A DNA stretch of 64,000 bases from Wenyingzhuangia heitensis (GCF_011762155.1 NZ_JAASQL010000001.1:1860001-1924000), one strand, 5' to 3'. Shown: positions 16,232 to 25,289, numbered from the stretch's first letter. The notes: generated by a model from the letters alone, not told the origin. Numbers and translations are program-made.

Positions 16232-17479
16232 ATGAAATCATTAACAACTTATTCTATCCTGTTTTGGATATACACCAATCGTGCAAAAAACGGTTATACT
16301 AGTGTATTTGCAAGAATTACAATCAATTCACAAAGAGCAAATATCAGTCTTAAAAAGAAAGTAGAAATATCAAAATGGGATTCTTCAAGAGGTAGATTAA
16401 AAGGTAATACCATTGAAGCTCGACAAATCAATAATTTTTTAGACAAGGAACAAGCTAAAATATCCAAAGCTTATCAAGAATTAGAGTACGAAGAAAAGTT
16501 AATTACTGCACAATTAGTTAAAGCAAGGTATTTAGGTACTGACCAAAAACATAAAACTTTACAAGATTTAGTAACTTATCATAATCAAATTGTAGAGAAA
16601 AAAATCCATAAGGACACTTTACGTAGTTACAAAACTTCTCAGAAATATCTTTTTTTGTATATAAATGAACTACTAAAAACTACCGATTTATATCTTAAGG
16701 AATTGGACTATCAATTTTTGTTAGGCTTTGAAACTTATCTAAGAAGCTACCAACCTACAAACGGTCAGTTAAAAATTCAGAATAATACAGTCATGAAACA
16801 CATTCAAAGACTTCGTAAAATGATAAAGATGGCTGTTGAATTGGAATGGATTAACAAAGACCCTTTTATTAGATTCTCTCCTACTATTGAAAAGAAACAA
16901 AGAGAATATTTAACGGAAAACGAATTAGATAAAATTCAAAACTATCATTCAAACATTCCAAGATTACGTTTGGTAAAAGACCTGTTTTTATTTAGTTGTT
17001 ATACTGGTTTATCATACATCGATATCAGAAATTTATCTCCAGATAATATTGTAAAAGGAATTGATGGGGGTAATTGGATTTTTACCAAAAGACAAAAAAC
17101 AGGAACCTCTGTAAAAGTTCCATTGTTAGAACCTGCTGAAAATTTAATAGAATCATCTACCGAAAACTACCGAAAAATTGATTTCAATAAAATCTTCCCA
17201 ACCATCTCTAATCAAAAGGTAAATAGTTATTTAAAAGAAATTGCAGACGTATGTGGAATTACTAAAAATTTAACCTTTCACATGGCACGTCATACTTTTG
17301 CTACAACAGTTACTTTGTCCAATGGAATTCCTATAGAAACTGTATCAAAAATGTTAGGACATACCAAGCTTACCACGACTCAGATTTACGCAAAAATTGT
17401 AGATAAAAAAGTAAGTGAAGACATGAATATCCTTAAGGAAAAATTCTCTTCCAAGTCTTATATACAAAGAGTTTCATGA
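16232..17479 (+). CDS. int: Tyrosine recombinase/integrase of the island (IntDOT-like)
   Basis: 415 residues: N-terminal arm-binding domain (SILFWIYTNRAKNGYTSVFARITINSQ begins it, about 8-90), SAM-like core-binding domain (about 105-215), and catalytic domain (about 225-405). Catalytic residues: Lys in the RQKTGTSVKVPL strand, HMARH at 350-354 (His350, Arg353, His354), and Tyr386 in QIYAKI. The first Arg of the usual RKHRHY set is replaced by Ser261 (TGLSYIDI), as in IntDOT-type Bacteroidota integrases. It should integrate and excise the island at tRNA-Asp. Confidence 0.93.
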   Translation: MKSLTTYSILFWIYTNRAKNGYTSVFARITINSQRANISLKKKVEISKWDSSRGRLKGNTIEARQINNFLDKEQAKISKAYQELEYEEKLITAQLVKARYLGTDQKHKTLQDLVTYHNQIVEKKIHKDTLRSYKTSQKYLFLYINELLKTTDLYLKELDYQFLLGFETYLRSYQPTNGQLKIQNNTVMKHIQRLRKMIKMAVELEWINKDPFIRFSPTIEKKQREYLTENELDKIQNYHSNIPRLRLVKDLFLFSCYTGLSYIDIRNLSPDNIVKGIDGGNWIFTKRQKTGTSVKVPLLEPAENLIESSTENYRKIDFNKIFPTISNQKVNSYLKEIADVCGITKNLTFHMARHTFATTVTLSNGIPIETVSKMLGHTKLTTTQIYAKIVDKKVSEDMNILKEKFSSKSYIQRVS

Positions 17480-17818
17480 TAATCAACTTGAGCGTTTTCA
17501 ACATGTTTTAAATAAGAGCTTTCTAATCAAACAAAGTTTATATCCAAATTATCTTTAAATCTTGTTCGTAAAATTGAATTAGAAGATGCATAAAAAATCG
17601 GTAGTTTTTGGAACTACCGAAAATAGTATTTTTACAAAAATTATTTAAATAAATTCTAAGTTACAAAACCTCAACCCCTATAGACGTTGAGGTTTTGTTT
17701 TTTAATATTTTTTTTTCGGTAGTACCGAATAGGTACCGAATAAATTCCATCAAAGCGTTGCAATTTTGAAAAACGAAAGTCAAATCAAACTATTAGTTAA
17801 TCTTTAAAATTGTAAAAT
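17480..17818. other. Intergenic control region: operators and integrase terminator
   Basis: Contains an inverted repeat TCGGTAGTT / AACTACCGA (17598-17620), a strong hairpin terminator ACAAAACCTCAAC / GTTGAGGTTTTGT with T-run (17663-17706), the palindrome TCGGTAGTACCGA (17716-17728), and two direct copies of GTACCGAATA 11 bases apart (17722-17731 and 17733-17742). The helical spacing suggests operator sites, perhaps for the HTH protein encoded just downstream. Confidence 0.6.
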
Positions 17819-18091
17819 ATGCCAACAGCAATTATTACTACAGATGATTTAAGAGAATTTAAAATTGAATTATTAGAAGATTTTAAAAAACTCTTAGAAT
17901 CAAATTCATCCACAAAAACCAAAAAGTATTTAAAGTCTAATGAGATTATGGAGTTACTTCAAGTGAGTCCAGGAACCTTACAAACACTTCGAATCAATGG
18001 TACTTTACCTTACACCAAAATTGGAGGAATTATTTATTACGATGCTGAAGAAATTCAGAAAGTAATGGATGAGAACAAAGTAAAACATTGA
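17819..18091 (+). CDS. Helix-turn-helix (MerR/excisionase-like) DNA-binding protein
   Basis: 90 residues. The N-terminal half is a charged helix; the C-terminal half is a winged HTH of the helix_turn_helix_17 type (YLKSNEIMELLQVSPGTLQT, followed by PYTKIGGIIYYDAEEIQKVM). Such proteins beside Bacteroidota integrases act as excisionases or regulators. It stops 4 bases before the next gene, with which it likely forms an operon. The CGGTA/TACCG repeats upstream are candidate targets. Confidence 0.78.
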   Translation: MPTAIITTDDLREFKIELLEDFKKLLESNSSTKTKKYLKSNEIMELLQVSPGTLQTLRINGTLPYTKIGGIIYYDAEEIQKVMDENKVKH

Positions 18092-18095
18092 GTTT

Positions 18096-18578
18096 ATGGT
18101 TGAGATTAATTACATATCACATCTCAGTAATTTCTTTGTAAAAATACAAACCGACTCAAAAATGAATCCTACGCATGTAAGCATGTATATGGCTTTATTC
18201 TATCACTGGAATAAAGCCAGATTCTCATCGGAATTTTTTATCAATAGAAATGAAGTGATGCAAATGTCAAGGATTGGATCTAAGGGAACTTATCACAAAT
18301 GTTTACGTGATTTATCAGAGTGGAAATATATCATTTATAAACCCTCTCATAACCCTCATATTGGAAGTAAAATTCACATGTTCAATTTTGGGACAAGTAG
18401 TGAACAAGTAGTGAACCGATACCGTACCAAAAATGGGACAACTACCGTATCAAAAGTGGGACAAGTATCGGGGCCTTATATAAACAATAATAAACATAGT
18501 AAACATTATAAACAGGAAAATCAAAATTCGGATTATTTAAAAGTTGAAAATGATAAAGATTATAACCAACCACTTTGA
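18096..18578 (+). CDS. Replication-initiator-like protein (phage O-like position), iterons within gene
   Basis: 160 residues. The N-terminal 100 residues look like a winged-helix domain (VSMYMALFYHWNKARF, FFINRNEVMQMSRIGSKGTYHKCLRDLSEWKYI), related to the helical domain of phage/plasmid initiators; the C-terminal part is polar and low in structure. The gene is followed by a DnaC-like ATPase, the lambda O/P arrangement. Two 23-base repeats lie inside it at 18421-18466. No catalytic motif is present. Assignment as initiator rests on fold impression, gene order and repeats. Confidence 0.5.
   Translation: MVEINYISHLSNFFVKIQTDSKMNPTHVSMYMALFYHWNKARFSSEFFINRNEVMQMSRIGSKGTYHKCLRDLSEWKYIIYKPSHNPHIGSKIHMFNFGTSSEQVVNRYRTKNGTTTVSKVGQVSGPYINNNKHSKHYKQENQNSDYLKVENDKDYNQPL
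18421..18466 (+). repeat. Iteron-like tandem repeats inside the initiator-like gene
   Basis: Two tandem 23-base units (ACCGTACCAAAAATGGGACA... and ACCGTATCAAAAGTGGGACA...) with 20 of 23 bases equal, plus a partial unit (CAATTTTGGGACAAGT) at 18383-18398. Since 23 is not a multiple of three, the repeats are read in different frames and the protein does not repeat; selection must act on DNA. Confidence 0.6.
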
Positions 18579-18581
18579 TGG

Positions 18582-18603
18582 TCATCGAGCGCAGTCGAGA
18601 TGA
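18582..18603. repeat. REP-like short hairpin
   Basis: TCATC / GATGA stem around GAGCGCAGTCGA. The inner motif belongs to the same family as the CTGAGC(..)GTCGAAG repeats elsewhere in the island. Confidence 0.45.
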
Positions 18604-18822
18604 AAAAAATAGTTCCGGCCGATTTTAAAAAAATGAAAATCTTGTAACAAATGGCATACAAGATTATTTCGTAAAAATGAATCCAAAAATGTTAATCAAA
18701 ATGAATTTGAAAGTTCCAAGAAATAAGTCATGTAATCATGGAAGTGCGTTTCGAAGAAGAGGAGCATGGAATGATGGAGTGACTGGTACGAAGTAATTTC
18801 ATAGGAACCTTCTTGATTTTTG

Positions 18823-18871
18823 CATACTTTTTACTTGTGCTGAGCTTGTCGAAGTGTCAAGAAAAAGTATG
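18823..18871. repeat. REP-like hairpin, copy A
   Basis: A 10-base stem CATACTTTTT / AAAAAGTATG encloses a 29-base core starting ACTTGTGCTGAGC and ending TGTCAAG. Copy B at 48670-48718 has a core of the same length (27 of 29 bases equal) but a different, equally perfect 10-base stem. Confidence 0.65.
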
Positions 18872-18893
18872 GGAATAAAAAATAACAAACCTC

Positions 18894-19544
18894 ATGCACC
18901 CACACATCATACACGAAAAAGAAACCCTATTCGAATTAGGAACCATTGAAAATAATATCATTCACTACGATTTTGATAAAATTGTAGCTTACCTCAACTA
19001 CAAAGGCAGATTAACTTTTGGCAAAAACTTTAAAATTTACGAAGATGACATGTTTTTACTCTATAAGCTTTGCTTGTATTTTATCAGAGATTATAAAAAA
19101 TGTGAAAAATATGGACTAGATCCCCACAAAGGAATTTTACTTTCTGGTCCCGTGGGTTGTGGAAAAACAAGTTGGATGAAATTATTAAAACATATATCTC
19201 CAAACGTTATCAATTACGAAGTAATTCCTAGCAGATTCTTAACCTTTCAATTCAATAGTAAAGGTTTTGAAGTAATAGAGAAATACGGTTCTAGCTTTTC
19301 ATTTTGTTTTGACGATTTAGGAGTAGAACCAGATGGAAAACACTTTGGACAAGATTGTAATGTCATGGGAGAAATATTACTCTCTAGGTACGATTTATTT
19401 ATTCAAAGTAAAAAACTAACCTTTGCTACTACCAACCTCAACGCAGAAGAAATAGGCAAACGTTACGGTTCTAGAGTTCGTTCTAGAATGCGACAGCTTT
19501 TTAATCTAGTTGCGTTTGATAAGAATTGTGGGGATAAAAGATAA
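18894..19544 (+). CDS. DnaC-like AAA+ ATPase, helicase loader
   Basis: 216 residues. Walker A GPVGCGKTS at about 85-93, Walker B FCFDDLG near 140, sensor TFATTNLN and the Arg finger region GSRVRSRMRQLFN are typical of DnaC/phage P-like ATPases that load the replicative helicase. The N-terminal 80 residues differ from chromosomal DnaC. It completes the replication module of the island together with the initiator-like gene upstream. An alternative is an IstB-like transposition helper, but no IS21 transposase is near. Confidence 0.78.
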   Translation: MHPHIIHEKETLFELGTIENNIIHYDFDKIVAYLNYKGRLTFGKNFKIYEDDMFLLYKLCLYFIRDYKKCEKYGLDPHKGILLSGPVGCGKTSWMKLLKHISPNVINYEVIPSRFLTFQFNSKGFEVIEKYGSSFSFCFDDLGVEPDGKHFGQDCNVMGEILLSRYDLFIQSKKLTFATTNLNAEEIGKRYGSRVRSRMRQLFNLVAFDKNCGDKR

Positions 19545-19621
19545 TGTTAATTGAGTATTTTTATACAAATTATTATTTTTGATATAACAAGTTAGGCATA
19601 AATCAAACAAAAAAACATACA

Positions 19622-20776
19622 ATGAAACATATAGAAAAGATTTTTTCAATTGGTTTGATAATACTTATTTTATCTTCTTGTGCTGTTACAAAAGAGTATG
19701 AAAGAGCAGTTTCAACTAATTCAATAACAACATATGAAAATTATCAAAAAGAGTTCCCCAAAAGTAAGTATAAAGTAGACGTTGAAAAAAGGTTAGCATT
19801 TTTATATGAAGAACAAGCATGGAATAAGGCTGTTTCAAAAAATACAATGTATGGCTATCAAGACTATTTAAGTAAATATCCAAGTGGGAAAAATGTAGAA
19901 AATGCCAGGAAACAAATTGGTAAGATTGAAAAACAAAACGAGATAAATAAGACATGGAAGAGTGCAAAATATGAAAACACCATTGAAAGTTACAATTCAT
20001 TTTTAGGTTTATATCCAAGTTCAAAATATACGTATGATGCTAAATCTAAGATCAGGAGGTTAAAGGAAGAGAATACTTGGAAAATTGCCTCTGACAAAAA
20101 TACAATTAATTCATATTCCGACTATTTGAGAAGTTATCCCTATGGGAAGTATAGTAGTTCTGCAAGTGATAAGATAGGGAAACTAAAAGAGGAAAAATAT
20201 GTTTTGCCTGCTTGGAATGAAACGAAAAGAAAGAATACTTACAATACATACTCGGAGTTTTTTAATAAGTATCCTAATTCATCCTATGCTTATTTAGCAA
20301 AAGACAAGATGATTAGAATTGAACAAAATGATTGGGATAAAGCCAGTCGGATTAACACAATTAAATCTTATAAAGCTTATAATAACAAATATCCATATGG
20401 AGCATATGTTAAAACTTCGGAAAAGAAAATAATTGATTTGGAAGTGGATAAAATTTTCAAAGGTGATTATGGAAAATTACCACCAATGAGTAAAACATCT
20501 TATGGTTATTCTTATAACTCTACAAATGCTATTGAAATATACAACAATACTGCATATACATTGACCATTCGATATAGTGGAGCGGATAGTAAAAAAATCG
20601 TTTTATCCCCTCGACAAAGGACTACAACAACACTTAAAAATGGAAAATATAGGATTGCAGCCTCTGTAAATGCCGCTAATGTTCAAAACTATGCAGGTAA
20701 TGAAAACCTATCAGGTGGAGATTACGGTTCTGAATATTATATTAAAACAGAGTCTTATAAAACTTGGGGATATTAA
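19622..20776 (+). CDS. Lipoprotein with six TPR-like repeats
   Basis: 384 residues with lipobox LSSC (Cys20). Residues about 25-275 consist of six repeats of about 37 residues with the pattern W..A...NT..SY..YL..YP.GKY...A..KI..L (for example WKIASDKNTINSYSDYLRSY), which should form a helical solenoid for protein binding. The last 100 residues change to a beta-rich domain (NAIEIYNNTAYTLTIRYSGA, GKYRIAASV). Located in the envelope, probably periplasm-facing. A cargo gene of unknown role between the replication module and the large operon. Confidence 0.65.
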   Translation: MKHIEKIFSIGLIILILSSCAVTKEYERAVSTNSITTYENYQKEFPKSKYKVDVEKRLAFLYEEQAWNKAVSKNTMYGYQDYLSKYPSGKNVENARKQIGKIEKQNEINKTWKSAKYENTIESYNSFLGLYPSSKYTYDAKSKIRRLKEENTWKIASDKNTINSYSDYLRSYPYGKYSSSASDKIGKLKEEKYVLPAWNETKRKNTYNTYSEFFNKYPNSSYAYLAKDKMIRIEQNDWDKASRINTIKSYKAYNNKYPYGAYVKTSEKKIIDLEVDKIFKGDYGKLPPMSKTSYGYSYNSTNAIEIYNNTAYTLTIRYSGADSKKIVLSPRQRTTTTLKNGKYRIAASVNAANVQNYAGNENLSGGDYGSEYYIKTESYKTWGY

Positions 20777-20966
20777 AATCTGTGAAGTTAAAGAAAGATA
20801 TGAATTAGCTCCTATTAGGTAAATTAGAAATGTTAGCTTATAGTGCAATCATTTAAGTTAGTGGGAAAAGGTTGTAAAGCTCTGTTTGTTGTAGATATAA
20901 GCTTACTTTTTGTACGTCAGCTATAATATTCCAAAATCATAGAAAATAACAGTAATTAAAAGAATA

Positions 20967-21569
20967 ATGAGACCAATTTTAACAATACTTTTTTACTTAG
21001 TAGTAATTTTAAACGGATTTACTCAAAACGAATTGACTTCACAAGAACATATGAAATTTAAAGGAATACCAATAGATGGTACTTTAAAAGATTTTGTTTT
21101 AAAATTAGAAAAAAAAGGATTTACGTACGAAAAAACAGAAGAGGGTATAGCATGGTTTGGTGGAGAATTTGCATCCTATAATAATTGTATTATAGCGGTT
21201 GTAAGCTTAAAGCAAAAAGATTTAGTATGCAAAACAATTGTTCTATTTCCTGATAAAGACACATGGTCTAGTTTGTCAAATAACTATTTTTTTTTAAAAG
21301 AATTATTAACAGAAAAATATGGAGAACCATCTAAAGTGGTAGAAAAATTCGATTCTTCTATACAACCAAGTGACGATGAGGACAGAATGAGAAAGGTAAA
21401 ATCATACAATTGCAAATACTATACAAACTATATTACAGACAAGGGTAAAATTCAGTTGACTATTTACCATAGTGAAAAAGATTTATACTCTAGTTGTTTT
21501 GTACGATTGTCTTATTACGATAAAATTAATGGTGAAATAATAAGGCAGAAGGCACTTAATGATCTCTAA
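20967..21569 (+). CDS. Secreted hypothetical protein
   Basis: 200 residues with a signal peptide (MRPILTILFYLVVILNGFTQ). The mature part has an alpha/beta pattern (HMKFKGIPIDGTLKDFVLKL, then CIIAVVSLKQKDLVCKTIVLF) that recurs in Bacteroidota secreted proteins of unknown function. Preceded by a 190-base gap with no clear promoter. Nothing in it points to a reaction. Confidence 0.55.
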   Translation: MRPILTILFYLVVILNGFTQNELTSQEHMKFKGIPIDGTLKDFVLKLEKKGFTYEKTEEGIAWFGGEFASYNNCIIAVVSLKQKDLVCKTIVLFPDKDTWSSLSNNYFFLKELLTEKYGEPSKVVEKFDSSIQPSDDEDRMRKVKSYNCKYYTNYITDKGKIQLTIYHSEKDLYSSCFVRLSYYDKINGEIIRQKALNDL

Positions 21570-22013
21570 AAATAAACCCGAATACATAGCCCTTCATAAA
21601 ATTAATAAGAGGTTTGGTACTTACTCAATGTCTTGCTTTTTTAGTTAGCATAATACCTTGTTATTCTAATTCTTTGAGGTAGTTTAGTTTATACAATAGA
21701 AATAGACCCCTGCTAAGCTTAGTCAAAACCGTTGTGTTTTTTCGCTTAACGGTAAGAAAGCCTATATAAATTCTAAAATTGTATCTTATTTTAAATTAAA
21801 TACGTCACTGATCTAAATGAATTAGGATGTTTTTTAAAATCATAATAACAAATGATATTATTTTGTATCAAAAAAATTTTTCATTTAAAATGAGTTACTA
21901 TATTTATACAAAAATTGTTAATCATTAAAAAGTAATCACCTCCTGATTCAAAAGTTTTTAAATTATATATAAAATCATAAATCTATTGATTTTATAGTAT
22001 ATAAATATATTGT
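21570..22013. other. Intergenic region upstream of the eight-gene operon
   Basis: 444 bases of AT-rich DNA without a supported gene. It must contain the promoter of the operon beginning at 22014, but no convincing TTG-N19-TAnnTTTG pair could be fixed. A short inverted sequence AATCTATTGATTTTATAG lies just before the start. Confidence 0.5.
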
Positions 22014-23378
22014 ATGAAATATCAAAAAGAAAAATTACATCTTATAACAGGTGTGGTTTTAATGTTATTTAGCTTATTAGTTTCATGTGCAAACGAAAGA
22101 AAACCAAGAAGAAATTCGACAAACGAGAACAAAGAAAACACATTAATAGAACAAGCTTCTAATTATTCAAACACGCCAAAAACCAATTCTACGGTTACCC
22201 AATTGAATGAACTCCAGGGGGTAAATGTCTTTTTTGAAAACTCTTTAAGTATGAATGGTTATTTAGGGGGAACAAGTTTTAAAACTAATATGTTTCGTAT
22301 TGATGAGTTTGCTTCTGTATATGGGGAAGAGTATCATAGTTATTTTGTAAATACAGAAGAACATCAGATAACTAATTTTTGGAAAAGAATAGAAAAAAAA
22401 CAGATTAAGAAGGGAAATATTTATCAGTCTAATCATGAGTTTATTTTAAATAACGCACTTAATAAAGCATTAAATGATAGGCTTAGTATTGTCATTACAG
22501 ATGGTATCTATTCAGTAAGTAATGGTGATTTAGATATTGTTCCTTTAGATATAGAAAGGGCTTTTAAAGATGTCAATACAAATGATGATATAGCTACATA
22601 TGTCATTAAATTATCTTCAAATTATAATGGGACTTATTATTATGAGAATTGTGAAGATCGAAAACAAACAAAAATCAACCAAGAAAGACCTTACTATATT
22701 TTACTTTTTGGAAAGCCAAACCATATTAATGAGTTTTTAGATGCTCACAAAAAAGATCTTGTTGGCATTAAAGAATTTACAAATTTTACAAATCGTACTA
22801 ATTATAGTTGTGATTATACTGTTTTAACTAAAGGTGAAGAAAAGATTGGTGATTTTGAAAGCATTAGCAGAAGTGTTTTTCCAGTTTTAAATATAAAAGA
22901 TGCTGAAAAAGGAACTCCAAACAGAGCTAGTGGTAAAAATCAACTACAATTTGTGATTGCAATTAATTTAAATGATCTAAGTCTTTCTCAAAACTATTTG
23001 TTAGATAATGATAATTATACGCTTAACAATACCAAAGCTGATTATTCAATAGAATCGATAAAAGCTATAGAGAAATTGGATAAAAATTCAAAAACATACC
23101 ATGAGCTTGAAAAGATTGAAGAAAGACGTAATAAAAAATATTCACATATTATCGTTGTAAACTCATCAGCTAAAATTTATGGAGACATAAATATCAAACT
23201 AAAAAAACAACTTCCTGAATGGATAAAACAAACAGGAACCAATAACGATTGCGATATTGTAGAAAACACTTCTCAAACGATAGCTTTTGATAGGCTTATC
23301 AATGGAATTTCAAAGGCTTATAAAAGAACAACAGATAAAGATGACTATATCGAGTTTTCAATAAATATTAAACACTAA
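22014..23378 (+). CDS. vWA-like lipoprotein, first gene of the novel operon
   Basis: 454 residues with lipobox LVSC (Cys25). After a polar linker, VNVFFENSLSMNGYL (about residue 76) looks like the first strand and MIDAS loop of a von Willebrand A domain (DxSxSM) with Asp replaced by Glu; SIVITDGIYS later matches the Asp-containing second MIDAS strand. The rest is alpha/beta. It should be anchored in a membrane and face the periplasm, where a vWA domain could sense a ligand or hold partners. It is followed after 3 bases by a membrane protein gene, starting a run of eight tightly packed genes. The vWA call is from motif inspection only. Confidence 0.55.
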   Translation: MKYQKEKLHLITGVVLMLFSLLVSCANERKPRRNSTNENKENTLIEQASNYSNTPKTNSTVTQLNELQGVNVFFENSLSMNGYLGGTSFKTNMFRIDEFASVYGEEYHSYFVNTEEHQITNFWKRIEKKQIKKGNIYQSNHEFILNNALNKALNDRLSIVITDGIYSVSNGDLDIVPLDIERAFKDVNTNDDIATYVIKLSSNYNGTYYYENCEDRKQTKINQERPYYILLFGKPNHINEFLDAHKKDLVGIKEFTNFTNRTNYSCDYTVLTKGEEKIGDFESISRSVFPVLNIKDAEKGTPNRASGKNQLQFVIAINLNDLSLSQNYLLDNDNYTLNNTKADYSIESIKAIEKLDKNSKTYHELEKIEERRNKKYSHIIVVNSSAKIYGDINIKLKKQLPEWIKQTGTNNDCDIVENTSQTIAFDRLINGISKAYKRTTDKDDYIEFSINIKH

Positions 23379-23381
23379 ATT

Positions 23382-23810
23382 ATGAATGATTTTTTTGCAC
23401 TCTTTTTTGAGTTTCTTTTTGATTATGATGCTAATCAGGATTTATTAGATGCTGTTTTTAATAATGGTGATTATAAAATGATTGGTTTGTCAATAATTCT
23501 TATATCAATTATAAGTCCTTTTCTTTTTTATAAAGTATGGGACCCAATACAAAAACAACTCTTAAAATATGTTATAACACTTTTAATAGTAGGAATTATT
23601 CAATTTGTTGTAACAAACTATGTGTTAAATATCAATAATGATATTTTAAATTTAATAGGAAACTATAGTTCAGAATCATACCATATGGATCCAGACTTAT
23701 TCATAATGACGATGGGGGCTATCTCAATGATATATGTGATCATAATATCTTTTTTAACCTCTAGGGTTATAAAAAAAATGAGTATCAACAATAAATACAA
23801 TCCTTTTTAA
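23382..23810 (+). CDS. Small multi-pass membrane protein
   Basis: 142 residues with three clear membrane helices: IGLSIILISIISPFLFYKV, YVITLLIVGIIQFVVTNYVL and FIMTMGAISMIYVIIISFLT. No known family recognised. The gene lies 3 bases after the lipoprotein and 2 before the tubulin-like gene, so it likely belongs to the same complex, perhaps linking the cytoplasmic NTPases to the membrane. Confidence 0.6.
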   Translation: MNDFFALFFEFLFDYDANQDLLDAVFNNGDYKMIGLSIILISIISPFLFYKVWDPIQKQLLKYVITLLIVGIIQFVVTNYVLNINNDILNLIGNYSSESYHMDPDLFIMTMGAISMIYVIIISFLTSRVIKKMSINNKYNPF

Positions 23811-23812
23811 AT

Positions 23813-25285
23813 ATGGCTAAATTATATGTTTTCGGAATAGGAGGTACAGGTTCAAGAGTCATAAAGTCTTTAGCAATGCTATTAGCTTCTGGGGTAAAGT
23901 TAAATGGAAAGTTTGATACTGTTGTTCCTTTGATAGTAGATCCAGATACGGCTAATGGAGATTTAAATAGAACAATTGATATTTTAATTAAATATCAAAA
24001 TATATACAATGAAATAGGGACTGATAATAATTTTTTTGGAACTAAAATTAAAACCTTAAATCAATTATTAGAAGATACGACTCCTACGGTTTCGGATCAT
24101 TTTAAATTTGGATTAACCAATACAGGAGAAAAATTCAACGAATTTATTGGTTATAATGGATTAGATGAAGAGAATAGAGCTTTAATAGATTTACTTTTTA
24201 GTGAAAATAATATAGCAGCTGATATGACTGTGGGTTTTAAAGGAAATCCAAACATAGGAAGTGTAGTTTTAAATAAATTCACAGAGTCAGATGAGTATAA
24301 AAACTTTTGTAATACATTTAATGAAGGAGATGCCGTTTTTATTGTAAGTTCTATTTTTGGAGGTACTGGAGCTTCAGGGTTTCCATTGCTACTAAAAAAT
24401 TTAAGAGAGAATGATGCTGCTATTCATAATTCAAACTTTATTAGTCAGTGTAAGATTGGAGCTATTAGTTATTTACCTTATTTTAAAGTAGCCGAAAGTT
24501 CAGGAACACCTGAAAGTGAAATTGATTCTAAAACATTTTATAGCAAAGCAAAAGCAGCTTTAAATTATTATGAACATTCCATATTTAATAAAAAAGATTC
24601 ATTAAGTGCTTTTTATTATTTAGGAGATCATTCTAATAATATAATGCCCTATGCAGAAGGAAAATCTTCTCAAAAAAACAATGCACATTTTTTAGAACTA
24701 ACAGGAGCTTTATCTGTTGTTGACTTTGTTAAAAACATAGACACTTTTAATAACAATAGCTCAATTATAAAAGAGTTTGGTATTGAGGAAGATTCTAAAG
24801 AAAAATTAGTCTTTAAAAACTTAGGAGAATGGTCTAAAGATACATTAATGCTTCCTATTGCTAAATTTGTATTATTTGATAAGTTTCTAACAAAATCTTT
24901 AAAAAATTTAAAAGAGTCTAAAGGAAGTTTTAAAGGAGAAAATGGAGTAGAATTAGCTTTTTATAACAAAGATTTTTACAACTTATACCTGTCTAAGTTT
25001 TTAAATTATTTTTCTGAATGGATAGATGAAATGGATGACAACGATATTTCTTTTGCTCCGTTTCATGACAATCAAGAGCATAAATATTTATTAGATTTTA
25101 TAAAAGAAACAGAAGTTTCTAGGGGAGGTTTCCTTAAAACAAATAATGCAAATGGAGACATTATTATAAAAGAATTACATAAAATTATAAGTGAAAAAAA
25201 GTTTGATAATGAAACGGTACCATCAAGATTTATAAAATCGTTTGATGTAGTTCTAGAGAATCAAATTAATACTATAATACACTAA
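23813..25285 (+). CDS. Tubulin/FtsZ-like GTPase
   Basis: 490 residues, cytoplasmic. It opens with a nucleotide-binding strand and glycine loop LYVFGIGGTGSRVIKS (loop at 8-13) and carries the tubulin signature IFGGTGASGFP at 181-191, which corresponds to GGGTGTG of FtsZ and binds GTP phosphates. Spacing of the two loops fits 'tubulin-like' bacterial proteins distant from FtsZ. It lacks the FtsZ C-terminal tail. It could polymerise. The neighbours (Hsp70/actin-like ATPase and ZorAB-like motor) make a cell-division role unlikely. Confidence 0.68.
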   Translation: MAKLYVFGIGGTGSRVIKSLAMLLASGVKLNGKFDTVVPLIVDPDTANGDLNRTIDILIKYQNIYNEIGTDNNFFGTKIKTLNQLLEDTTPTVSDHFKFGLTNTGEKFNEFIGYNGLDEENRALIDLLFSENNIAADMTVGFKGNPNIGSVVLNKFTESDEYKNFCNTFNEGDAVFIVSSIFGGTGASGFPLLLKNLRENDAAIHNSNFISQCKIGAISYLPYFKVAESSGTPESEIDSKTFYSKAKAALNYYEHSIFNKKDSLSAFYYLGDHSNNIMPYAEGKSSQKNNAHFLELTGALSVVDFVKNIDTFNNNSSIIKEFGIEEDSKEKLVFKNLGEWSKDTLMLPIAKFVLFDKFLTKSLKNLKESKGSFKGENGVELAFYNKDFYNLYLSKFLNYFSEWIDEMDDNDISFAPFHDNQEHKYLLDFIKETEVSRGGFLKTNNANGDIIIKELHKIISEKKFDNETVPSRFIKSFDVVLENQINTIIH

Positions 25286-25289
25286 AGCT

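Larger units (their letters stand above)
18579..18893. other. Gap between initiator-like gene and DnaC-like gene
   Basis: Holds two repeat hairpins (18582-18603 and 18823-18871, listed separately) and one small open frame, 18677-18796, which could encode a basic 39-residue peptide ending in RRRGAWNDGVTGTK. There is no independent evidence that it is translated. If the initiator gene is O-like, the replication origin may extend here. Confidence 0.4.

Noticed and set aside
18894-19544. IstB-type IS21 helper
   Set aside because: No transposase gene or IS ends are nearby; the context is a replication module.
21934-21950. TCACCTCCT sequence resembling the 3' end of 16S rRNA
   Set aside because: Nine bases can match by chance, and no rRNA or structured RNA surrounds it.
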